Shown here piece by piece: positions 24,599-35,124 of a stretch of DNA of 64,000 nt; positions within the stretch are counted from its first letter, which is position 1, and the number at the start of each line of letters is the position of its first letter. A program made the translations under genes and the position numbers. Under the pieces are notes generated by a model. It searched no databases. It worked only from the letters and a program-made list of their open reading frames with translations, and was not told where the DNA came from. This DNA comes from Euphorbia lathyris (lineage: Eukaryota; Streptophyta; Magnoliopsida; Malpighiales; Euphorbiaceae), in assembly GCF_963576675.1 (NCBI RefSeq), contig NC_088917.1, positions 78,540,610 through 78,604,609 on the forward strand. Reading direction: 5' to 3'.

Positions 24599-24923
24599 GA
24601 TCATCATGAGTTTTAATCCAATATTAACCTTTCTCTTTAAAAAAACAATAAATCGTTTTTATAAGGGACAATTACAAAACTAGCACCTTTTTGGGGGTTA
24701 GTTTTCATTTCTAACACACTTTCAAAATCTCCCCAAAACTAACACATTTCATTAACTAATTTCCAACCTTACCCTCATCTCTAACACTCCGCTCCCGCTC
24801 TTCAATATTCGAACTTCCATCACTCTAACCTAACACCCCTCTATTCATCTCTCTAACTTTCCGGCGATTCATTGGCCGATTCTGTACATTTCATCCGGCG
24901 AATCTCTGTTACTTCGAGTGGAC

Positions 24924-26519
24924 ATGGCGAGAATACAAAGCTCAGACAACGAATCGAACTCAGAAGGAAGAACGAAAAAGAGGGTAAATAACTTGACTTT
25001 ACATTTGCGTTTCTCTCTTCTATTGCATGTACATTTGTTGTGTTTGAGAAGGAACATTTCATTTCGTTTCGTTTCGTTTACTGCTTCTGGTGTTTGGGTT
25101 TTTTCTGGGTTCGTCTGGTGTTAGGAAGTCATTCGGTTTGGTTGAAATTCGTCGATGTGTATGTTCATCGGCAACCTAATTCTAGATAGTACATAGTCAT
25201 AGACAGCCTAATGGCCGATAGAACATCCATAACGACGATATACTGCCGATATAACATTCATATCGTCGATCAGTTTGCCGATAGAACATTCATATCGTCG
25301 ATCAGTTTGCCGATAGAACATTCATATCGACGTTATATTGCCGATAGAACATTCATATCGACGTTATATTGCCGATAGAGCATTCATATCGACGTTATAT
25401 TGCCGATAGAACATTCATATCGACGTTATATTGCCGATAACTCTCTTATTCTAGCATACGCTAGCTCATTCTAGGTCAACGTTATAATTAGCTTGATTTT
25501 ATGTTCCCTGATGATATGTCTACAACATTTTTCAGCATGATCGTGTAGACAAGAGGAAGAGAGATGAGCATGCCTCTCCGTCGAAGAAGAAAGCCAAGAA
25601 GAAACCTGCATATAAATACAAAAAAGCATTTGGAACGGAAAGCGTCATCACGGTTAGGTGTAACCTAAAAGCAGCAGAACAGATAAAGGGGTTGTTAACA
25701 TCAGACCAACTAAATCTCTTTAGGAAGAGTTGCTTCGGCCAGTACTTGGAAATGACCAATACAGTATTTGCAGGAGTCCTATGCCACACCGTTTTAACAA
25801 GGGAGATCATACGTGAAGACCTCAAACCCAGGGAGCTTTGCTTCAGAGTTAGAGGTGTTGAGTTAAGATTTGGGGATTGGGAGTTTGGACTCCTAAGTGG
25901 GTTACGGTTTGGGGACATGGAAGCATTTCTGGAAAGGTTCAGTGGGATAAAGAAGCCATATAGATTTAGGAATAAGTTTTTTCCAGGCATCCCTACACCA
26001 TCCTATAAAGACGTGGAAACAATTATGCTGCAAACTGTTTGGAAGGATCAGTCTGACCATGATCCAGTTTCATTTGCCATGTTGTATTTTGCCATTGGCT
26101 GTGTGTTGGATAACACTCGCGAAAAAAAAGTTCTTCGTTGGGTGTTGGAACTTGCTGAATTTCCAAGATTGTTTAACGAGTTCCCGTGGGGTGTTTGTGG
26201 CTGGGATGTGACCTACAGGTCTCTTGTTAATGGAATAGATGGTGGAAAAGACCGAATTGATCAATTGATCGCTTATAGGCAGAATTTAAGGATAACCGTG
26301 TCTCATACAACCTATATGGTTTTGCATACGTATTTCAGGTATGATGTGTGTATATTCTGTATACTAGAAATGTTGGTCATAGGCATAAATAATGAATTGG
26401 ACCTTTGTTGCAGGCTTGGTTGTCCATTGGCCCCTCTTTTTTCCATTCTCCATCCCACGAAACCATACACAGACAAATATTCGGGGTGGACATATTTCTG
26501 CATTACCATAAACACATAA
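24924..26519 (+). CDS. DUF1985-type protein gene carried by the Mutator-like element
   Basis: Exon 1 is 24924-24983 (MARIQSSDNESNSEGRTKKR), exon 2 25536-26338, and exon 3 26414 to a TAA at 26517-26519, all with GT..AG introns. Exon 2 starts with a lysine-rich stretch, then LFRKSCFGQYLEMTN, FAGVLCHTVLTREI and FGDWEFGLLSGLRFG. That spacing is what I know from DUF1985 proteins of plant Mutator-like elements, which are often joined to a C48 (Ulp1) peptidase. No peptidase is present here, so the product (~323 residues) looks C-terminally short. Exon 3 in another frame reads AWLSIGPSFF, closer to the family, so a small indel near 26414 is possible. Function unknown. Intron 1 contains CGATA-rich tandem repeats. 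Confidence 0.6.
25190..25445. repeat. 31-bp tandem repeat rich in CGATA
   Basis: Units of the form GCCGATAGAACATTCATATC repeat about six to eight times in intron 1 of the DUF1985-type gene. Confidence 0.9.
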
Positions 26520-27057
26520 GTAAATAATATTAGTATATTATTGTAACTAAACGAAGAAACTTAACGAAAATTATATATTATTGGTATTGGTATTCACACT
26601 TCAAACTATGAGATATGCCGATATATGTCGATGCAACTTGCATATAGACACATATCGGCGCATATACGTCGATATGGCTCATATATCGACGTATATCGAC
26701 GGAATATGAATACCCGTTTTCCTAGAATGATCTGTTAAGCGGTGCCTTAAATGCATGTAATGATGACTTTGACTATCAGGCTAAGCATTAAATAAGTCGA
26801 TATATGCCGATACAACATAGATTTCGACACCTATCGGCACGTATCTGCAAAGTATTATTGGTATGAATGTCGATACGGCTTATATATCGACATATATCGA
26901 CGGAATATGAATAGACGTTTTTCTGGAATACTCTATTAGTGAGCATTAAATGCAGGTAATGATTAATTTGACTTTCACTCTTCTTCGAATGTCACTCTTA
27001 TTCGAATATCACTCTATAGTCTGTTGAGATTCCCCATGCATATTACAATTCCTTCAT
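26520..27057. repeat. Direct repeat (~190 bp) with TATCGAC words between the two Mutator-borne genes
   Basis: Two units (about 26609-26775 and 26797-26975) each run GTCGATATATGCCGATA-like, then ATATCGACGGAATATGAATA, then TTAAATGCA-GTAATGAT. The sequence ends in the promoter of the next gene. Confidence 0.75.
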
Positions 27058-27066
27058 CTATAAATA
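27058..27066 (+). promoter_or_regulatory. TATA box of the small proline-rich gene
   Basis: CTATAAATA lies 72 bp before the ATG at 27138, a normal plant spacing allowing for a ~40-base leader. Confidence 0.55.
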
Positions 27067-27137
27067 GACTCATTACCTGTTCATACTTTATTATTCATTC
27101 TAGTAAACTCTTCAGTTCTCAAGTTTATCCAAAAACA

Positions 27138-27452
27138 ATGGCAGCGTCACCACCGGGATCACCACAGTCGCCACCACCACCACCACCACCACCTCATCCT
27201 ATGCCTGAGTTCGAAGAACTCATGGCTTCTTTCGTCCTCTCCTTCCATGATGGAGACACGGACGAAATCGTCAGGTTCATGAGGGGCATGGCACAAACCA
27301 TGTCTTGGGCTGCAGAAGAGACCTCTGACCTTCTGGAGTCAGTCATGGCCCAAAACAGGCGGCTCAAGAGGACAGTAAGGCGCCTCAAGCGGGGCTTGGA
27401 GAAGTCCAACAAGGACTACGCTGAGGTGTTAATGGGTCATGAGTACCAATAA
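27138..27452 (+). CDS. Small proline-rich, coiled-coil protein (104 aa)
   Basis: I chose the ATG at 27138 because it follows the TATA box and has good context (AACAATGGC); an upstream in-frame ATG at 27024 lies before the TATA box. The N-terminus is proline-rich (SPPGSPQSPPPPPPPPHP, residues 4-21). A helical segment follows (FEELMASFVLSFHDGD) and then a basic, heptad-like stretch (NRRLKRTVRRLKRGLEKSNK, about residues 74-93). No known domain recognised. It sits inside the Mutator-like element next to the DUF1985-type gene and has its own TATA box, so it may be an element gene or a captured host gene. Single exon, intact. Confidence 0.55.
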   Translation: MAASPPGSPQSPPPPPPPPHPMPEFEELMASFVLSFHDGDTDEIVRFMRGMAQTMSWAAEETSDLLESVMAQNRRLKRTVRRLKRGLEKSNKDYAEVLMGHEYQ

Positions 27453-27599
27453 TTGTGTTTTTTTTTTGTTTATGTGTTTGTGTTTGTTACTCTGTTTTTT
27501 TCGTTTTTTAATGTTTTATGTATTTCTTTCCTTTTTAATATATAATATAAAAATTATGGTTATGTTTTATGTGCTTTGTGTTTGAATTTTATGATTTAG

Positions 27600-27720
27600 A
27601 ATGGAAAATCACACATTTCTGTATGTCGATATGAATCTTGTATCGACATTCATATCGACAGTATCGACATTCATATCGACAGTATCGACAATAACCGACA
27701 CTGTCGAGAAAATCGCAGAT
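27600..27720. repeat. TATCGACA-rich short repeat
   Basis: CATATCGACAGTATCGACAT recurs two to three times, again using the CGATA/TATCG word that marks the whole element. Confidence 0.7.
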
Positions 27721-28421
27721 TGAAGTTCCAAATCAAATGCATCTTCTTACAATTGATGTCACTCATTTTAGGGTTTCGCACGAACAGTAATAGCATGAAT
27801 AGACGACAACAACGATATACATTGGGTTTCAAAGAAACAAACCGATACATCAACAATGAATAGGACGAAGCTTTAAATATTGTAAATTCATGAAAAACTT
27901 ACATGATTGTGTATAAAATCTTGAAGCACACACTATGGGTTGGATTGATTGTTGATCGTTAGCTGTAAATTGATCCCGTTCTTTAGAGAGAGGGAGAGAC
28001 AGAGAGAGAGAGCGCGCGGGACGAAAAGAGAAAAATGGGAGGAAGACAACGTTATTAAAAGGTTAGAGATGAGGGTAAGGTTGGAAATTAGTTAATGAAA
28101 TGTGTTAGTTTTGGTGAGATTTTGAAAGTGTGTTAGAAATGAAAACTAACCCCAAAAAAATGCTAGTTTTGTAATTGTCCCTTTTTATAATTATCTCACA
28201 TAATTGACATACATAATTGAATCTGCCAGTGAAGCATTATTTTAATGGCTCGTTGATGGATAAAGATTCACAGAAACGATAAACATGACTGATTCGCACT
28301 ATTCAATTATATCTTAAATAATTGTCAATCTTGACGGCTAGCTTTAAATTTTTTTATTTATTTGATTAAGATTTTCAAATTAAATTATCGATTGTAGAAT
28401 TTCATAGTGAGGTTGATTGCT

Positions 28422-28431
28422 CTCTATAAAT
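28422..28431 (+). promoter_or_regulatory. TATA box of the terpene synthase gene
   Basis: CTCTATAAAT about 65 bp before the ATG at 28490 and well inside the 309 bp left between the Mutator-like element and the gene. Confidence 0.55.
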
Positions 28432-28489
28432 TACATGAAGATTACCAAATAAATTGCATTCTCAAAATATTAAAACCAGATAGAGCAAA

Positions 28490-29162
28490 ATGGCAGTTCC
28501 CATGGCAATAAAACCAGAGGAAGATATTTTTCGTGGTTGTTTGAAAAACCGTCCCCTTAGCAATTGGGGTCAAACCTTTGCTTCACTTGCTCCACACGAT
28601 TCGGTATATATATAAACTTTGCCTCTCTTATTTAAGTTAATTATGATTATAGAGTTTTGTTTTTTTGGCTTAATACATCATTTACTTTCTCAATTTGTTC
28701 AAAAAGTTTGATTGACCCCTTAAACTTTCAAATGTCTCGATAGCCTCCTAAATTTGCATAAAAATGTTCAGTTAGCTCCCTGAACTTGCATAAAATGTAA
28801 CCAATTGATCATTCAGACGCAAAAAAAAGTAAGTTAAATGCGAAAAATGTATTTCACGCATCTTAGGATGTTATTACATAATTCAAAAATAAATTAAAAA
28901 TGAAGTTACTACGTGCTCAACTATACAACTTGTCTTCTCTAATATTAGAACTGCATACCACGATTTTGGTCCTTTTATTTTTTTAAGACTTGTGAAATAC
29001 ATATTCCACATTTAACTTACCTTTTTACAATTGAGTGATCAATTGATTACATTTTACATAAGTTCAATGGGCTATCTGAATATTTTATGTAAGTTCAGGA
29101 GGCTATCGGAATACTTCCAATCAAACTTTTTGGATAAATTCAAAAGGCAAATGATGTATTAA

Positions 29163-29197
<35 letters not shown>

Positions 29198-32100
29198 TAG
29201 TCTTTATAGTTATTGGGAAGAACATGTTTAGGATTTACTTATGAAAACGTGCAATATATATTAGTACTAATATTTTGTAGAAGGAGTAATTAATTTCAAA
29301 TTTTTATTCATGGAAGGTCTAACATAAGCTCATTTTCCATTTAAATAAATAAGCTCTAAGAATAACTTTTATATTATCTTTGACATGAATACATGTTAAT
29401 TGCACAGGAATTGGAATCACACAATGAGCAGGTGGAAGCAATGAAAGTAAAAGTGAAGAATATGTTAATTCAATCCGCAGAAAACTTAACAGACAATATT
29501 CAGTTTATTAATTTATTATGCCGTCTCGGCGTATCCTATCATTTCGAGGATGTAATCAATGAACACCTAAATAGCATTTTTACTATGCTTCCAAAACTCT
29601 TGGAACATAATGACTATGACCTCTGTACTCTGGCAAATTTATTTCGAGTTTTAAGACAATATGGATACAAAATGACATGCGGTAAATACTTATTCTTGAA
29701 AACAATAATTTTGTTATGTTTGTTAATTTTAACATTGAATTTATAAAGTCAACAAGTATAAAGACGTACTTAATTTCTTTTTCATATTTTTTCATATCCA
29801 AAATACAGACACGCACACAAACACACAATATATGAGAAGTACTAAATATGTCTCTAATGTTTTTGGAGAAGTTTAAATATACTCTTGACATATGAAACAT
29901 CTCAATATAAACGTTATATCAAGTATTATATTGTTTCGTATTTTATGAGTATATTTGAACGTCCCAAAAATATCAAGGGCGATTTACTTGAAAATCATAT
30001 CTGATTATAAAATTACATTAAATCATATTACAAAACGTAATTGTCAATATATCATTATTTTCTACACATCACAAATAACATATGATTTTATATCATACTT
30101 TATAAATTTTAGACCTCAATTCATAAATCACAAACCCTATAGAATATATCTTAGACCAAGAATTCATAAAACATAGTTCTTAAAATATATGAAAAATAAT
30201 GATTTTCATAGTTTGACATTATTTAAATTAGTATTGTAAATAACTTTTCAAATCTGAATTTCTGTTTAAATTTTCCAAATATTATCGAAGCCATATATTT
30301 GATACTTATTATCTCTATATATCATTTTTCACTGAATTATGAGTGTGCAAAACCAGATGTGTTTAAGAAGTTCAAGGATGAAGATGGAGAATTCAGGAAA
30401 GACATTGCTAATGATGTGAAAAGTATTCTTTGCTTGTACGAAGCATGTTTTCTAGCGATTCCAGGTGAAGATATATTAGATGGAGCTCTTGCTTTTACAA
30501 GGAAACGGTTGGAAATTTTAGCTGAAAGTTCAAGCCCCCATCTTCAGAAACATATAAGTAATAGTTTGATGTATCCATCCCACCATATCATTGAAAGACT
30601 TGATACTTTCAATTATATATGCTTTTACGAGGAAGATGAATATGCTGATGAAATTCTTCTCAAATTTGCCAAGTTGGATTACAACGGACTACAATTACTC
30701 TATAGAAAAGAGTTAGCTTTACTCTCAAAGTAAGTAATTATACAAAAAAAAAATTCTTTTTTAGGAAAAATGGAATTTTTTTAAAACTCATGTGCCTATT
30801 GTAAACTTATAAATCACATACCTGACTTGACAAATGCGTTATATTGTCATGGAACCGTTTGAACTAAAAGCTCGAGGTTTTAGCTCAAATCGTTCCATGA
30901 CATGGTATCAGAGCCAGTGTGACCAAGTGGTCGAGGGTTCAATTTGTGGTAGGACATGGTAATTTGGGCATGTGTTTGTGTACGCTAGCCGAGTGGGTAT
31001 TTGCATGTGTGTGTGTCAGATATTAATATGGAGTGGACCTTTAACTATAAGCTCGAGCTTTTAGTTCAATCGGTTCCATGACATATCTGACATATACCCC
31101 AAGTATGTTTTTCATGCTTTTCTCTATATTTTATGATGGACATTTTTCTTTCATTTTTTGGTGAAGTCCAAAGGTAATTGACATTCAAAATATTTATATA
31201 GGTGGTGGAAAGATTTGAATGTTGTGGAAAATCTTCCCTATGCAAGAGATAGACTTGTAGAGGCATATATGTGGGCACTTGGATTCGTTTTCGAGCCACA
31301 ATGCAGTATTTCTCGAATGCTTATATGCAAGTACGTAACCGTGTTAACACCAGTGGATGATACTTATGATTCATATGGTACCATTGATGAAATCCAACTT
31401 TTCACAACCGCAATAGAAAGGTAATTTATAGATTGATAGGTAGATAGATAGAGTGACAAAGAGGTAAAAGTGATATTTGTGCTCCATTCTTATATTTTTA
31501 TTTGTGTCTCTTTTAAAGGTTAAAAACTAAGAATCTAAGGAATTTATTACTGTGGATCCGAACTAGTAGTGATCCCTCCATTTAAATGATGTCATATCAA
31601 CCGTTCGAATCACATGTCATAATTTGAGTTGAAGGACCACTAGTAGTTCCAGTTCCGAGCATAATTTCTCGACAAATTATATGTTTAATGATGGAAATTT
31701 CCATAGATTTTTCTTTTTCTGTATTTCTTTCTTGAGTCGGGATTCACCAGGCCCTCCTATTCATCATAATGCAAGGTAACATTCTTCACGAATAAATTGC
31801 ATTAATTGTCACTGAAGTTTCATGAAGTTTTAGAAATTTCACAACTTTATTTTGTTTCAATAAATGACTCAATTCTGCTTTTTTCATTCAATAGCTATTC
31901 TAACAAATTCTACAGAAAAAAATGCTGGAATAATGACATGCTAAATACGTTAGAAATTAACTCTTTAAGTATAATATGATAGTCTAATGGAAACTATGTG
32001 TATGTCACGTGACAGATGAAAACAAATAGTTTCTAGCTGCCATGAGACAATTTCAAGCAGTCGAGTTATATAAAAATATATTTTTTATTTTTTTTGTTGT

Positions 32101-35079
32101 CATGTGGCTGACATGTCCTATTTAAAAGTCAAAATTTTCCAATGTGGTTGTCATACACTATTGATGTGCTTTTTTCGGTCCAAAATGAGCGAAATTACAT
32201 TATTGAAATAAAAATGAGCACTCAACGATTTTATTGGAACAAAATAAAGTTCAGTAACTTTTATTAAAATAACTCCAAACTTTAGTGACCATAGATTTAA
32301 ATAATCTCTGTTGTCCACATAAAGTTTTAATTAAAGCAAAATGAAAACCAGTGAAAGACTTGGAAATATATACTATGTGCATTTTTTTTAAAAGGCAACA
32401 TACTTCAAACGTATTATAAGAGCATTTACAACTCTCTCCATATAGAGGGTCGGAAATGATGAATTGGGAGAATTGGCAGTCCAACCCCCATATTATCTTC
32501 CCTAATTGTGCAAAAAAAAAAAAAAAATCAATGCTTCCCTAAAACTAGGAAAGAATCTATGCTTTCCTAATTAATATAGAATTATTAAAATAATAGTTTT
32601 TATTTTAAAATTAAATTAATTTTATTTTTAAGTATTTTTAATTAATATATAATATTGTTTGAATTACTTTTTAGTATACAATAATCAAAAAATATATGTA
32701 AAAAGTATTATAATATTAATAAATATGGTAATTGAAATGAAATGAAGTATGTAATATATTTTTTAGAGAAGAAATTATATTAGGGGGCGTTTGGTTTGGG
32801 GGTTTCAGGAAAGGGGAAGCTCCATTCCCTTTGTTGGTGTTTGTTTTGCTAATTCAATGATTCTCTTTACCCTTTTTAAGTTTTGGGTTTACCCCTAACT
32901 CCTCTAACCCATTCCCCACTCCCCCCTAAGGTTTCTATTCTCTTTCTCCTCTCTTTCTAACTTAAACTTCTACATTCCTTATAAAATTCTACTTTACTCT
33001 CTATTTTATTTTATTTTTTTATTTTGGCCTCTATATTTTTTTATTTTTACATTTCTTTATTTTTGGATTAATTTCATTTTCGTTATATTTTTTAATTTTT
33101 TTACTCAAAAAATATTTTTGACTAAATTTTACTTTTTTATTTTTGTTTAATCCTTATATTTATTTATTTATATTTTTTATCACTAGATTAATTTCACTTT
33201 TGATCCTTATACTTATTTATTTTTACCTTTTTACCCTGAAGAATAATTTTGACCAAATTTTTTTCTTTTATCATATTATTCAGTTTTAATATTTATTTTT
33301 AATTATTTTAAAATAATTTTTTTCTTTTTAAATATAATGTTTATGCATTTTCTTTGATTAATTTTATTTCAGTTTCCTCTATTTCATTATCTTTTGATTT
33401 TAATTCTTATATTTTATTAATAGAGGCACATGTATGTATAAAAATTGTTGTCAAAGATTTTCTTGGTGAAAAGGACAATGAAGATGCTTAAACTCTTTCC
33501 GGTGATTAAGTATTATGCTTAGAAGACTATTGGCTTTTTGTTTTTTTTTTTAAATTTGTATGAACTTTGTTAAGTTTAAATTTTAACTTTTATGAATTTT
33601 ATATTATTATCAATAAGGGTAGCAAGTTAGTGACGTTTTGGATTGTTTGAGATTATATATGAAGTTATTTCACGTTTTATGGAAACTATAGTAAAAGAGT
33701 TGAATTTTTTTTTTTTATTATATATGAAGTTAAAAAAAATAGTTTTGATTCTCTATTTGAACCAAACATCCACAAAGGGAATGAGGTGGAATTGTATTCC
33801 CTTTCCTAAACATATCCAAATACATAGGGGTATGAATGTTTATTCATTTCATTTCCTTTAGTTTCCATTTCTTAATTCATTTTCTCTTACCCCTTGTGAA
33901 CCAAACGCCCCCTTAATGGATCAGAGAAAAATTATAGATAGATAATGCAAAAAATGGAGAATTTGCTTTGAAAATGATCTAAGGATGTAAAAAAACACAA
34001 GACAAACCGTGAGAATATAAAGGATTAAATTTTACACATTAATTGTGATTTGGATACTTTAAAAGTTGAGTTTCAAATTTAATGGACATATTGTAATCTG
34101 GATCATTAATTTAAAAAACAATAATGGTTTGCTATTTAATTCTAAATTTCAAAAAATAGTAATTAGGTATTTATTGAATAATTAATTCTCAAATTTTGAT
34201 TTTGCAATTAACATAGAATTATATTGAACATGATTTCTCATCTTGAAACACAATTTGAGAGGATCCAAATCAAATAAATAGATGAATTATTGTTTCTACT
34301 TTACAATTTTTTTTTTTTTTTTTTTTTACTTTGCCTCTAACTATATCATGATAATATAATTTACAATTTTTTCTTTTGTCTACATTCAGGTTCACGACAA
34401 ATGCTGGTGATGAACTATCAGAATATATGAAATTTCTTTACAGACTTGTTTTTGAATTAATAGAGAATGATGGCCCTCAGGGATGCTCTTATAAAATCAC
34501 TTATGTTAGGGAAATGGTATATATATTATCTATTTATAAGTTAAACATAAATAATATATAGAGATAAGGTGTGAAAATAGTTTCAATATTTTGGCTAAAA
34601 GTCAATTTAGCCATCACGTACAAAATAACACAATATCACTTTCAAGATTTTTCTAGCGGCACAATTACAAAATAACACAAATTGACACATCATGTGGATA
34701 ACATTTATCAATTTTTAATGCTGAAAGATAAAAGTGATATTGAAATTGTAGTATGTGACGTCTAGGTTTAGAGAGGTTAACTACATATTAATTTGATTTG
34801 TCATGCTAGTAGGAGTTTAATTGTGCCATTTAACAAATGTTAGTACCGAAATTGTATGTGATTGCTAAATTAGGTTTTTCCTTAACATTTTTAGGCTATT
34901 TTAGTATATATATATATAGCTCAAGAAGATCATATGAGGTATAGCATGCACCTACTAAAAATTCCATGATATGTATGAAGCTTTATTTTATTTTATTTTT
35001 TTCAAAATCATCTAAAAAGTATATCAATTAAGCACTTATAGATTACCTCATACATCATGTCATAGAATAGTGAATCTGT

Positions 35080-35124
<45 letters not shown>

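Larger units (their letters stand above)
24665..28181. mobile_element. Mutator-like element with ~120-bp TIRs and perfect 9-bp TSD
   Basis: The left terminal repeat (24665-~24790, starting GGGACAATTACAAAACTAGC) is the near-perfect inverse of ~28057-28181. TTTTTATAA flanks it at 24656-24664 and 28182-28190. Length is 3.5 kb. It encloses a DUF1985-type gene and a small proline-rich gene, but no MuDR-type transposase is visible. Its right end is 309 bp upstream of the terpene synthase ATG. Confidence 0.92.

Noticed and set aside
27024..27137. Upstream start for the small proline-rich gene
   Set aside because: The ATG at 27024 precedes a good TATA box at 27058. The ATG at 27138 has better context.
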